The notes under the pieces were generated by a model. It was not told where the DNA came from, did not search any database, and saw only the letters and a program-made list of their open reading frames with translations. A program made the translations under genes and the position numbers. This document shows, one piece after another, positions 34,048 through 48,100 of a stretch of DNA of 64,000 nucleotides. The DNA comes from Azorinus chamasolen. Its lineage: Eukaryota > Mollusca > Bivalvia > Cardiida > Solecurtidae. Position 1 is the first letter of the stretch. Each line of letters begins with the position of its first letter. The stretch lies in the NCBI GenBank assembly GCA_963576725.1, contig OY755244.1:78119620-78183619 (forward strand). The letters are read 5' to 3'.

Positions 34048-34238
34048 ATCTTACCTGAACCTTTATCGTGCTGAAAAATAGGGTCAGTTCAACCTCCACA
34101 AATCTGCCCAAACTTTTTTCATTTTTAGACACTATTGGACGAGTGCCAAACAGCTTGGATCCTGATAAGATGTTGAGTTTAGTCCGTTTCTCATATGGAA
34201 CGAAACTGTTTGAAAATGGTTTAGCATGATTAGGGTTA
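34048..34238 (+). mobile_element. Family J MITE
   Basis: cagcttggatcctgataag stem; end gattagggttag. Confidence 0.6.
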
Positions 34239-34330
34239 GCCCTTTCCTTCATATAAACACCTTTTCATGCATTTGCAAACAGAGTAGGCTCAGATCAGAT
34301 GACTCCTATAAGAGCCTTCTGTACAGGGTT
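34234..34330 (+). mobile_element. Family C left part
   Basis: ttagccctttccttcat to agagccttctg. Confidence 0.68.
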
Positions 34331-34556
34331 CAAAAAGGAAGGAGGAAAGTTTAAAGATAAACAAATGAAGCAGAAGGCAAAGCTGCCAAATACTGTCTTC
34401 TGCAAAATATGTCGTCTACTACAATTTTCGTTCGCCTATTTTCTTCTCCCCTTTTTTTTTTGAAAAAACATTAACTAACAGTTTGAATCCTATTGAGAGG
34501 GAGAGTTAATCTAGATCCAAACTATTTGCATCAGTAATCACAGCGAAAGAGTTATT
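34331..34556 (+). mobile_element. Family J-like remnant
   Basis: aacagtttgaatcctattgag pairs with ctagatccaaactatttg. Confidence 0.5.
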
Positions 34557-35152
34557 ATATAAAAAGGACCTTGAACGACAGTCTTCTCATTTGGGTCTAC
34601 ATAGTACATACATGTCCTGCAATTAAATGCATACATGCCAAATTAAAATGGTAAACGGACTTATTGCTACTAGGCCGATTGTAAAACTATACCCACTTGA
34701 AGCGTGATCAATAATAAGTGAATTCAAACGTGAGATAAGACTTTTAGAGACTGGAAATTAGTTTAATCAAATACATGTTGTTCTTTAAAGTAACGAATCA
34801 ACGCTTAGCTTAAATCAAATTAGTTAAATTTATTATATACTGTAGATTACATACATGTATTTGATTAACTACTAACATCAACGTAATTTCAGTAATTAAT
34901 TAATTAATGATAGGATATGTGCACTTTTCATATTAAGAGTAATGTAACTTTTTGCGGCCCCCAGAATGTCGTGAATACATTTAAGCACCGCCGTGCACGT
35001 TACGCAGGAAACGACGTCGACGTCTGCAACGTCACTTAATATGTATACAATGGAAGTTGAAGAAAGCTGAACGTAATAATAAGTACTGAAGAACACAACG
35101 CATCCTTTATTCTTGTATCCACCATTACGATAGCATTGAAACCATGACTTAT
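34557..35152. other. No gene seen
   Basis: AT-rich low-copy-looking sequence. Confidence 0.5.
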
Positions 35153-35383
35153 TTAACCCTTTTCCTCATATAATTTTTTTTCGTGCATTTGCAAACAGAG
35201 TAGACCCAGATCAGACGGCTCCGTCTGATCAGGGTCTCCTCTGTTTGCTAATAGAATTTGATTTCTTTTCTTTTTAAAATGGCTACAATTTTCCACCTTC
35301 CATATTTCGTTGTAACTATTTTGTCCATGAATATTCAGTAGGTATTGAAATTTGAAATAAATATAGAACAGGGAAAGGATTAA
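35153..35383 (+). mobile_element. Family B, tip collapsed
   Basis: gacggctcc is joined to gtctgatcagg; other parts full length. Confidence 0.88.
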
Positions 35384-35451
35384 ATATTCTAATCTCCTGT
35401 ACATTTGTGGATGAATCAGTTTTATGAGCTAGTGTGGCATTTGTAAACACA

Positions 35452-35647
35452 TTAACCCATTCCTGCATATTTACGCCTTTTGACGCCTTTATGAAACCAT
35501 TGTGATAAATAGAGCTCCTATAGGAGCAAATGCTCTATTTATCACAATGGTTTCAAACTACAAAATTCTAAAAATTTACTCCTAAATGCTCCTTTTGGGT
35601 AGATTCATTCAAAGGGTCTTAAAATAGCTTATGGAGGAATGGGTTAA
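35452..35647 (-). mobile_element. Family A MITE
   Basis: TTAA ends; left stem shortened near the tip; this is the last full MITE before MGLL exon 1. Confidence 0.85.
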
Positions 35648-35649
35648 AT

Positions 35650-35999
35650 TCAAAGCAGATCCATTTCAAATCAGGTTATTTGCTTATGGAATAATATAGT
35701 TTTTTTTCATTATACCACAAAAATACCTCAGCTAATCAAAGACATATACATAAGTCATGTATACTTTAGAACCTTGTGGGTAATTATAGGTATGTTTGAA
35801 TGTAGAATATATATATGACAGGATTATATCAAATGAAGATGATGCTAATTAAAAACAAAACACCCAAAAGTTACTGCATCGGATGAGGCCCGCAAAATAA
35901 AAAGGTATGGGAGGTCTGTGCGCCTGCATTTTATACATGTCCCATGATCCCTGCCGGAAAACGCTTTGCATCAAACTTTATTCTTTATTCCATTCCAAA
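35650..35999 (+). promoter_or_regulatory. Probable MGLL 5' flank and 5' UTR
   Basis: Upstream of the start codon the sequence has no full MITE after 35647 (only a decayed C fragment to about 35735). It becomes less AT-rich over the last 120 bp. I see no convincing TATA box near a plausible start site, so the transcription start is not resolved. Confidence 0.35.
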
Positions 36000-36109
36000 A
36001 TGAGTTCCCAAAACACCACGGAAGCATTTATTCAAACTAAGCAAGGTAATAAGCTTTATTGTAGATATTGGAACGAAGACTCTACAGAGGAAGCAGTTAA
36101 GCCCGACAG
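36000..36109 (+). CDS. MGLL: MGLL exon 1 (coding part)
   Basis: Begins at ATG in the context ccaaaATGa and encodes MSSQNTTEAFIQTKQGNKL. The donor is gtaaac. Two in-frame Met codons lie upstream, the first at 35907. I chose 36000 because the protein then starts the usual short distance before the first beta strand, and the upstream residues look like translated UTR. Confidence 0.85.
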
Positions 36110-39100
36110 GTAAACACTTACTACAATTTGCGTTATTTTCTGAAGTGAACATGAACGGTAGCGCGGACTTTGACAGATGAAACTAATGGTAGCATCGTCT
36201 CACCGTCTTTCGAACCTCTTAAACTTTGACCTGGAACAGAAAACGTTTACCGTTAACATTTAAGAAAACAATAAATCAGCAGTTCAAAATAATCTTTTAC
36301 ACATACCTTGAAATAATTAAATAGTTTAATCCTCATCTATTAATCCCCAAACAATCCAGTGTTCCCCACCACCCGCATAACAAAAACAAAAATGGCTGCC
36401 AGAAAAAGATCACCTGCTTATCGAACCTTTATTTTAGAAATTGTTTACTGTAACATAATATTCATAGTCATGTGATTTCATCATGGGCATGTGACCTTTG
36501 CATAAGCCGAAGGGGTCAGAGCTATCAAACATTTTCAATGTGGTACACTTTTCAATTTATGTTGATATTCTATAAAGTATCGTAGACTCACCTTCTATCG
36601 AACCTCACCTGTTTATCGAACCTTTCATTTTTTTATTTTTTTTACGCATGCACAAGTGCATACTACGTCATAAAATCCTGAGTACCGTTGCTTTGTAAAC
36701 AACGCCTCGTTACGTAGCTTTAAAAGCGAAATATACGTCATAAACAGCTAGGTCAATACAGTTTATTTTTCCTTCAATTTTTTAAGTATGCTAAACATGA
36801 GAAAGCTCTTAATACGTTATAGAATATCAATATAAATTGAAAAGTGTACCACATTAACAATGTTTGAAGCGATTCGGTTTAAAAACTCATGCACAACTGC
36901 CTGGTGGACTGTGTACAATGTATATCTAAAAGTCTTCTATGTACATACCCTTACCAAAATAATTTATAAGTCACTTATAAGTGGCTTAGATGTCAAACTT
37001 ATACCCGACTTATAAGTCACCTATAAGTCACTTATAAGTATTTTACATGCAAATGAGATGTAAGTCAAGTATAAGTGATCTATAAGAAAGAGGATATATG
37101 TAAGTGGTTTATAAGTGGCTTATAAGCCATGTATAAGTGACTTATAAGTATGATACTAGTAAACGGCTTATAAGCCACTTATAAGTGGTTTATAAGCCAC
37201 TTATAAGTGGTTTATAAGTATGATACGGTAAACGGCTTATAAACCACTTATAAGTGGTTTATAAGCCACTTATAAGTGGTTTATAAGCCACTTATAAGTG
37301 GTTTATAAGCCACTTATAAGTCTGCTGCTTGGGAGACTTATAAGTCTACGGAGCTGGATCAAGAGCTGTACCCTGGTCTAGTGGTATTAATGCACTGGAC
37401 TACCAACCCAGGGGCTGCTGGTTCAATTCCCTGCTCAACCAGTCCTACGGTTGAGTTTTTAACCTGAAAGAGTCTTTACTGACAGTTGAGAATCTGTAGA
37501 GTCTTCACCCATCAATACATTAATTATCCTGCATACCCTAACTGAATTATTAGCCTGGAACGAAAGCAAAAAAGGAAAATTCACTGCCCGTTTAAGTAAA
37601 CAGTAATGTCTCATAAATCCAGAATGTTATCGAACAAGATTGGAAATAATACTCTGGCTGCACATTTGGTTTCACAACCAGTGTAGATCCAAATCAGATT
37701 GTAGAAGCCATCAAGTTTGCTAAACCTGATATTTTTTGAAGTTCACCTTCAATTTCCAAATTTGAATAAAAAAAATAAATTAATTAATTAAAATTTAAAG
37801 TAACTGTATATATTCACCATCTGGTAATCTCATTCAGCAACTAATGTCCGGATTAATTTGACATCACTGTCCCTTTTTATTTGTACAGGAAATTCATTAT
37901 TTACATTTGGGTTTAATGGAAACAAGCTGCAGTACATCAGCAATATGTTTCAATAATAAATGTTTAATAAATGCACTGCCTGTATCAAACATTTAAATAT
38001 TTGACTTGACCATAATAATCATTCAACTTGTTCAAATCTAGTCTACATGAAAATTCTTATCTTAGTTCAAAGTTAAAGAGTCATCCAAATTGTATTTTTT
38101 TTAAAAAAAGGTATCGTGCTTGAAGTTGAATATACCTCGCTTCCGTTTATGCTATAATACTACATATTTAGATGCTGTTTTTTAGCAACTTTGAAGCAGT
38201 TTGAAAATTGAAACATATGAAAAATGTAGCAGACTACAATACTATTGACAGGCTAAGGGTTAAGTAATTTTGCTAAGATAAGGGCTTAATTTATTGGAGA
38301 TTGTTTTTAATCGTAACTTATAAATATGGAAAATGGAGCAATTGCTCCTGAGGAGAAATGTTCCATGATCTACTTTCATAGTGTATTGATTAACCCTTTC
38401 CCTGTTCTTTATTTATTAGTTGTTTCATGACCTCATGAATATTCATAGACCATAGTCATAATATTTTTTGGGTATGTTTTAAAGTAAAGTTTTGGTGAGA
38501 AAAAGGAACTGCATGTAATGATCTATGAAAATTCATAAGCAGACGGGACAGACTCAGACCGGACAGCTGTCTGGTCTTGCTCTTCTCTGTCTGCCAGTAT
38601 GAGAAAATGCTTGATTATTAGGGAGAGGATTAAACATTATCAGTCTCTTCGATCAGCAGTTAATCATTTCTTATTTGAAGCCCTTAATATTGAGATATTG
38701 GTTGTTAGTACCATGAAAATATCACTGAATTTCACCATCAAATACACATATTGTAAAATTTATGCACATTATGTATAAATAAAAAAACCTTGGAAGGTAA
38801 ATTGTTCATCATAAATCGAAAAGTCTAGTTTATCCACATTATGCGCAACTAGCCAAATCAAGTGTTCAATCTACTATAAGCAGCAAAGTTATCATTTTTA
38901 TACCCCCGCCTTTAGGGCATTAAGTTTTACCCTTGTCCGTTTGTATTGTCAAAGATTTCTTGACTTGTAAGCTGGAATGATTTGATATTTCCTCTGAAGC
39001 ATAATCGTAGTGAGTTGTACTGTGTCTCCCCTTTTCAGGTCTGTCGTTCATCTACTTCCTGTTGGCAGACACTTGATTGAATTTTGGTGATTGTTTAATG

Positions 39101-42100
39101 ATTGTTCAATTTAGAAAAACCTGGAGTGGGCATTTGTGTCCCATGGACATATTTTCCTTTATTTACGTCTGGGTTTTATGGAAACCCTTGCATCAGCACA
39201 CTTTTGGTTGATTGCCTGGATGATGTCTTTCTCCAGAGTCTTGCATAATTTTTTCTTGCACATATTCTGAAATGTAAGGAAAAAAGAGAACATTGTAAAT
39301 ATTTAAAAGACTGGATGAACTTTGCAAAAAATCTTGGATCTAAGACTTCTAGACGTTCACCCTGCACCTTATCTCTATTCAAGGTGTTTGACACTCGGAT
39401 ATAGATAGCAAAATGTTGGATTTTTTTAAAAATTGTACCCAATATATTTATCTTTGCAAACAGTGTAGATCCAGATAAAGAAGCTCTGAAGGAGCAATCT
39501 AATCTGGGTGTACTCAATAATTTGCTTGACAGAATATTGAATTCTATTAATTTAGTGGAAAACAAGTAAAGGGTTAATAGTTACATGTAAAAAGGTTACC
39601 TAATCTTTCATCAACTATAAAGTTAAGTTCTACTGCTTTTGACGTACATACGGCAATAATTTAGCAGCAATTGTTTGAATGTTACAGCTTGTGTGAGAGA
39701 TATTCAGCTTAGAATGAAAATCCTGTTATATAATTTTTAAATGTTGTTGCATCATGTATTTCACAGCCTAAGGAATTTATTCATCCCCATTCATCCTCAA
39801 ATTATTGATTTATTGCCCCTATTCCAGCGGGTATTTTAAGTCAATTTTTTTTTATTGTGCCCATCTTATTGTGTATTGGTGTATAGTTGTCATTGATATT
39901 TGTATTAATTTTATATTCTTATTCTTTTTACATTAGGATCTTTATCAGATGCATTAAAACACATGTGAATTAGATATTGAGTTACCAGTCACTCAGAATG
40001 CTGTTTTCACTTACTTGTTTATATAATGGCGCTAACACTCCTTCCATCCAGGGCTGGCTTCTACTCTGACAGAGCTCCTAGACACTACTTCATCTGAGAA
40101 GTACTCTGCATAACAGGCGAGTTAGTGCAGTGTCACTTCCTTTTGATGTCCAGCTGAGGGACAGAGATCTTTACACCATATCCTGGTAGCAGATCTGCCT
40201 CAACATCTATGTTTCCAGCCTTAAATTTAAACATAACCCAATAAGCATTACACTACAGTTTTAGTACTATAAGACTTTATGAGTCTACTGCAAGACATGA
40301 CATGGGCTTTTAAAAGTGTCACAGCAAGAGATTTCAACTATATATAATTATTGCAGAGTGAACTGTAAGTCTGTTTCAGTGTAGATCTTGATGAAAATGT
40401 CTGTTAACATTGGTCAATCGTGTTTGCATTAGCCCAAACGACCACTGAACGTCATTAAAATATTATTCATAAACACTGCAAGTATTTTTGTTTCTAATGA
40501 AATTTTCATTAAAATGCCTTTTATCAACCCTCGTCTATATTGCTGATTATAATCTGCGTATGCCTTTGTCGTTTTGAATTTCGGACGAAACAACCAAGGC
40601 CGAAAGGGATTGGGTCCGAAACGATGATGTTGTGCGTGAGCTTTCCTGTCGATGCATATGGTTGGGTTTTGAAGAGGAAGAGTGCACTGACAATTTGTTA
40701 AAGTGTATGATTTAATAATTGCTTGTATTAATGTTGACTGTTTGAAATACAATTTCCAGACGAGTGTGCGCTAAGACAGTTGAGCATCACAGGATCATAG
40801 TCATAGGTTAAGCCATCGACTTTCGTCAAAAACTCAAAATTCCGACTTAAAAAAATAGTAATAAGTGGTATTGTATATACTGATACTCACCATTCATTCT
40901 TGCATGTGCTTTTTGTAGCATGTGGTGGATGTTTTCATCCGAATCGAGTCGAATTTCTTTATCGCGAGACAGAGCGTCAATGTTTTGAAAACTTTCAATA
41001 TGGCGCCGGGTCGGATTAACGTGTGACCCCGAAAATTTGAATATTGCGGGCCGGATGTAATATGGTCAAAAATGTTTCCGAAATATGAAATATATATCAA
41101 AATAAAGCTAAAAGTGTTTTTTCGTATGGTATATGGTGCATTTTGAAAAAAATGATAAATTTTCGGACAAAATGGTTCCAACTTCGAGGGACTATATCTT
41201 TGCGTAGGAACAACCTAAATGCATGCACCAACTTGCACCCTGACCTTCAATATGATTGGTCACACCCACAACTGTATTATGAAAGGACTGTGTGTACACA
41301 TGTCTCTTGTCCCCCCCCCCCCCCCCCCTCTAAAAAGAGGGGGGGGGGTTTAAAAAAAATTCAGATTGATTTTGTGTCATAATTATATAAAGACATTTAT
41401 TGTCAGTTACATACATAAAGTACACACTTCTTAGTATTTTGGTAAATAGTGCAGACCCTGTGATTCCTGTAGGAGCTGTCTCATCAGGGTCTTCACTATT
41501 AAATTTTACAGGTAGGTATATTGACATGAACAGCAAGAGAAGGGTTGATATATTGGAGTATAACAAAATATTAAATAGTATATAATTTTTAAATTATGTA
41601 ACTATATAATTATTATAATGTAAATGATTATTATTTTATTGGATAGATCTTGAAATTCTGAGAATTTTGATACCCATTACTGTTGGGTTTGGATCTAGTG
41701 AAGCATTAAGCCTTTTTTGGGGCAAAATTTCGAATAATTTTTGGACTTAGAATTTTTCAAGCTAGCAAATATCCGATGAAAAAGACTAAGTTCTCACATA
41801 CACATGGCAATGTAATGAAAAGCCTTGTCCTTATAACTGACTTACTTGTTTAATCAAATGTTCACTGAAACTTACAAGCCACTTATAAGTCACTTATAAG
41901 TGAAGTATTTCCAGACTTATAACTCACTTATAACTGGCTTAAACTTAGAACTCACTTACACAGGATTTTTGTGAATTTATAAGTGACCTATAAGGGGCTT
42001 ATAAGCGGCTTATAAGTCACCTATATCTCACTTATAAGTGACTTATAAGTTAATGTAAGTTAGTTTGGTAAGGGTAGGGTAAAATCTGGTTAAAAACTGA

Positions 42101-45100
42101 CAGTGGCGTCTAAAGGGTGTTGATGCCAGCAACAGTGGTCTTGAAACATTCGAGTGTTGACTGGCTCACAGCATGTTGTGGTAGGTGGTTCAACAGGACA
42201 ATGGTCGCAGGGAAGAAGCTGGATTGATAGGCGGATTTAGAGCAAGATATCTGGGTGAATTGTTGATTGTGTAATCTGGAAGATCTTGAGGCACTTTACC
42301 AGGCAGTTGTGCATGAGTTTTTAAACAGAATCGCGAGTATACTCTTCGCAGAGTAAGGCGATGATGATGAACAACGCCTCGTAGCTTTAAAAACGAAATA
42401 TGCGTCATAAACAGGTCAATACAGTTTATTTTTCCTTCAACTATGCTAAACATGAGAAAACTCTTAAATACTTTATAGAATATCAACATAAATTGAAAAG
42501 TGTACCACGTTGAAAATGTTTGACAACTCTGACCCCTTTGGCTTATCCAAAGGTCACATGCCCATGATGAAATCACATGACTATGAATATTATGTTACAG
42601 TAAACAATTTCAAAAATGAAGGTTCAAAAAGCAGGTGATCTCTTTCTGGCAGCCATTTTTAGCTCCACTTTTTCAAAAAGTGGCGCTATTGTCATGACCC
42701 TCGTCGGCGTCGGCATTGGTTAACCTTTTTGTTAAGGTCTATTTCTCAGAAACCATCAAAGATATTTGGTTCATATTTGGTATGTATGTTTACTATCACA
42801 AGGGCAACCCATTTCACAAGGGTAGGTAACCCTAAAATTAATTTTGCCATAGTTATGCCCCTTTTTCGACTTAGAATTTTCATTGTTGGTTAAGTTTTAT
42901 GTTAAGGTCCATGTCTCAGAAACTGTCCAAGATATTTGGTTCAAATGTGGTATGCATGTTAACTATTACAAGGGGAACCCATTCCACAAGGGCAGGTAAC
43001 CCTAAAATTAAATTTGCTATAGTTATTTGCCCTTTCTGACTTAGACTTCCACTACACTATCCAGCACTAATGAAAGTGGAGTGCGCTGTCTGCGGACAAC
43101 TCTTGTTGTTTTTGTTATGCGGGTGGTGGGAACACTGGATTGTTTGGGGATTAATCGATGAGGATAAAATTACATAATTGTTTCAAGATATGTATAAAAG
43201 ATTTTTTTGAACTGCTGATTTATTATTTTCTTCAATATTCACGCCAATCACGGTAAACGTTTTCTGTTCCTGGTCAAATATTAAGAGGTTCGAGAGACGG
43301 TGAGACTATATGCTAATTGGGTTTTTTTGCTGATAGGAAATACGTTATATTATACTAACACATAAAAAAACAACCTTCTTAAACTCATTTTTTTTGCCTG
43401 CGCAAGTCTTGATGACTTTTTGTTACATAGGAATCACATGTGCCTATGCCGCGGCTATATATTTGATATTAGCTGTTCAAACATGCCGGTAATTATCACA
43501 AACTGCCAAATCATAGTTCAGATCAAGATCACTTTATATTTGATAAAAAGTGATAAATTCTATGTATAAATAAGTGTTTTATCGATATAACATAAAGCAG
43601 TTGCGATGATTGCCAGCACGCGCCTTATTGGATAGGCTGACATCAAATGCTTATATAAATATTATATTGATAAACAGTTTCTTATAAATATTTATACTCA
43701 TAGAATCTACCACTTTTTATCTAACATAACATGATCTTGATCTGGGTCTGAACTATGATTTAGCAGCTTGTTATAAGTGTTGACACTCACCTAAGGTTGA
43801 CGAAACTACTTTGGGTCTTCTATATAAAATAAGGTCGAGGAACAGGAAGGTCGGCTAAATGATGTTGACCATCACCTGTAATGGCCGACCTAAGTCAGTT
43901 AAGTCTGGTCAAGTATTAGATGCCCTATTAGTATTAGAATGCCCTGAATTTTATCAGAAAAATTAACATACATGTACATTAATAAATTATTTTATCATAA
44001 ATTCAAAAGCAGTATGCACTTGATATCATTATGTCTTGTCATGTATGACAAGATTGTTGTTTCACATTTTTCAGACTGGCTAAATTTCGAAGGGTAGTGT
44101 AGAGTCTGGAGATGAAAACTGAAGTTTTAGGCCAACATTTGCACAAAATGATGTATTAATAATGATGGTATATGTAACCATATATCACATAAAATTCCCT
44201 AGCATTTTGTTAAAAAATGACTCAAAATGTTAATATGGAAAGGTAAATATACGATCGGTTACACATAATACACGTTGTAAAAACACTCAAGGGTCTGATA
44301 AACCAAACCAGCATCTCGCTGTATGCATATGTAACAGTGTTAAGCCCTAAAAGGACTGTTTATGTAGCCTTGAGATAGAGTGACACAGAGTCTGTTTTTC
44401 ATTAAAATAGACAGAGAGCATTTCGTTAGTTTCTCTACCTTGTCCTTTCACCCCTGAGAATTCCAATAATGTGCTCCAGTCCATCCCATTTTACATATTT
44501 AAAGTTTATTGTAATGATGCATTGCAAAATGAAAAACAGTGCAGACCCTAATCAGAGGGTCTACACTGTTTATATAAGTAATTGTAAATGACAGATGCAC
44601 TGTTGAATGTGCTAATCAAGGTTACTAGCTTATTCTGGACAAGACGAGATTCAGGAGTTACGCTGTATAAGATTGGAAGGGAAGAAATAAGACGAAAAAC
44701 AGAAATGTGGATGAAGATTTATACATATTTACATTGGCACATATTTACATATACACAGGTTAAAATATAGGGCATTGACAATCAAAAATGTTACTTGGTC
44801 GGCTACAATTAAAATAGAAAGACAGACAGAGAGCGTTTTGTTACAGTTACAATACATTGAAAAGACTGCATCCAGGCCAAACCACGTGGAGGCGCTCTCT
44901 ACCTTGGCCCTTTTTTTTATTATTAAATATTGCTATTTTATTAATTTTATTCATATTTATTGTCATACAATAATTTCAGTGCAAAACTATCATACTCACA
45001 TTTATGCAGATGAATTTTGCACTCTACTCATCTACTCAAAATTGACATCTTTGAATTAAAAAGCACATGAATGAAATTCAGTTAGCACACTTTTAGAATA

Positions 45101-48100
45101 GGCACTATTACATGGCATTGGAAAACTCATTCACCCCTGAGAATTCCAATAATGAGCTCCAGTCCATCCAGTTTTACATATTTAAAATTGATTGTAATGA
45201 TGCATTGCAAATTGAACAAGATGTGTTTGTGAAACACTATGCCCCCTCATATATTTGACCTCTGACCTTGACCTCTGACCTTGACCTTGACATGTCACCC
45301 CTCAAAATGTGCAGCCTCATGAGATACACAAGCATGCCAAATATCAAGTCTCTATCTCTACTGGTCCAAAAGTTATGGCCAATGTTAAAGTCGGCGATTT
45401 GACCCATATATTTGACCTCTGACCTTGAAGGATGACCTTGACCTTGACACATCACCCCTCAAAATGTGCGGCTTCATGAGATACATATGTATGCCAAATA
45501 TCAAGTCTCTATCTATACTGGCTCAAAAGTTATGACCAATGTTAAAGTTGCTGACAAACAAACAGACAAACAGACAGACAGGGCAAAAACAATATGCCCC
45601 CCGACTATCGTCTATGGGGGCATAAAAACAGTGCAGACCCTAATCAGAGAGCCCTCTGATCTGGTTACTAGCTTATTCTGGACAAGACAAAATTCAGGAG
45701 TTACACTGTATAAGATTGGAAGGGAAGAAATACGACAGAAAACAAAATGTGGCTGAAGATTTATACATATATACAGGTTAAAATATAAGACATTGACAAT
45801 CAAAACTGTTACAAGGCCATTAACTTGGGCCAGCTACTTGGTAGTGCCACAAGACCCATCTACGTTAAAATAAGATGTATGCTGCGCAAATTTCGAACTG
45901 AATTGGAATTCGAATTGGAACCTATGTACCTTAACACTTATTTAACGCTAAACAGCATGGTCAGGAAATGGTTGTTTGTGTCGAAAAAACTAGAAAATGG
46001 ATTGCTACGGAAACCAACAGAACAGCGTTCGCCATTGGCTGGAATCTGTCATAAGATTCAAATTTTTACATTAATAATTCAATGTACCTGTATGAGTTCC
46101 TTTTCTAAAAAGAAGGCGCTTTTAAAGAATTTAGCAATATTCGGATAGTGATAATATTTAGCTGAACAAATATATCCTGTCGGAAAATGGGCATTATTAT
46201 CATTGTATGTATACCTGTACAGCTTCTGGTGTTGATTGATTAATACGAAATTTGCGCATAATACATCTTTAAAAATATAGGGCATTCACAATAAAAAATG
46301 TTACTTGGCCGGCTACTCAAAAGTGCCACAAGACCATTAGCAAACTTGGGCCGGCTACTCGGAGTGCCACAAGACCCAGCTAGTTAAAAAATATACAGCA
46401 TTCACAATAAAAAATGTTACTTGGCCGGCTACTCGAAAGTGCCACAAGACCCATGTAGTTAAAAAATAAAGAGCATTCACAATAAAAAATGTTACTTGGC
46501 CGGCTACTCAAAAGTGCCACAAGACCATTAGCAAACTTTGGCCGGCTACTCGTGCCTCAAGACCCATCTAGTTAAAAAATATACAGCATTCACAATACTT
46601 GGCCGGCTACTCGAAAGTGCCACAAGACCATTAGCAAACTTGGGCCAGCTACTCGGAGTGCCACAAGACCCAGCTAGTTAAAAAATATAGAGCATTCACA
46701 ATAAAAAATGTTTATTGGCCGACTACTCGAAAGTGCCACAAGACCCATCTAGTTAAAAAATATAGAGCATTCACAATAAAAAATGTTACTTGGCCGGCTA
46801 CTCAAAAGTGCCACAAGACCATTAGCAAACTTTGGCCGGCTACTCGGAGTGCCACAAGACCCAGCTAGTTAAAAAATATACAGCATTCACAATAAAAAAA
46901 TGATACTTGGCCGGCTACTCGAAAGTGCCACAAGACCATTAGCAAACTTGGGCCGGCTACTCGGAGTGCCACAAGACCCAGCTAGTTAAAAAATATAGAG
47001 CATTCACAATAAAAAATGTTTCTTGGCCGGCTACTCGAAAGTGCCACAAGACCCATCTAGTTAAAAAATATAGAGCATTCACAAAAAAAATGTTACTTGG
47101 CCGGCTACTCGAAAGTGCCACAAGACCATTAGCAAACTTTGGCCGGCTACTCGGAAGTGCCACAAGACCCATCTAGTTAAAAAATATACAGCATTCACAA
47201 TAAAAAATGTTACTTGGCCGGCTACTCGAAAGTGCCACAAGACCCAGCTAGTTAAAAAATATAGAGCATTCACAATAAAAAATGTTACTTGGCCGGCTAC
47301 TCAAAAGTGCCACAAGACCATTAGCAAACTTTGGCCGGCTACTCGGAGTGCCACAAGACCCAGCTAGTTAAAAGATATACAGCATTCACAATAAAAACTG
47401 TTACTTGGTCGGCTACTCAAAAGTGCCACAAGACCATTAGCAAACTTGGGCCGGCTACTCGGAGTGCCACAAGACCCATCTAGTTAAAAAATATAGAGCA
47501 TTCACAATAAAAAATGTTACTTGGCCGGCTACTCGAAAGTGCCACAAGACCCATCTAGTTAAAAAATATAGAGCATTCACAATAAAAAATGTTACTTGGG
47601 CCGGCTACTAGGAAGTGCCACAAGACCCATCTAGGTTAAAATGTAGGACTTTCACAATCTTAAACGTTGCTTGGCCGGCTACTCGAAAGTGCCACAAGAC
47701 CATTTAGCAAAATTGGGCTGGCTACTCAACCACAAGACCTAGTATATCACTCAAGCTTACGTAACTTATTCGGGACAGTGTATGTTCTAGTGCTTTTAAT
47801 ACGCTTCCGCTGTCCCGTTTGTTTTGCCACTCCTGGAACAGCAGCACCTTGGGTTATTGTTTCCTGTTGATGTCTTGGTGAGAATTGTAGAAGCCTCATC
47901 ATACGTCTTGACCTTTGCTCAGGGGTTAGTTGTGTCCATGTTTCATGTGAAACATGCAGGACTCAAGTATGATATGAAAGCATGAACTTACCTGTATCAT
48001 GCAGCGCACCCCTTAACTGGAGCATTTGGTCTTGTTCCAGATCAAAAAGGGTGGTGATTAGATCTGGAAGCTGTTTGACCTGCCAATCAATGTTCCGTTT

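Noticed and set aside
35907..35999. Upstream in-frame Met codons for MGLL
   Set aside because: They would add 31 residues absent from the usual family N-terminus; they are more likely 5' UTR.
37363..37445. Functional tRNA gene
   Set aside because: A and B box-like motifs are present but the acceptor stem does not pair well, so I call it SINE-like.
39176..39565. 129-codon minus-strand frame
   Set aside because: No motif, partly within an E fragment, length plausible by chance in AT-rich DNA.
42190..42576. 128-codon minus-strand frame
   Set aside because: Half of it is the antisense of repeat P and the rest has no recognised domain.
45237..45455. Short minus-strand frame rich in Arg/Ser
   Set aside because: It is the translated AGGTCA tandem motif, not a protein.
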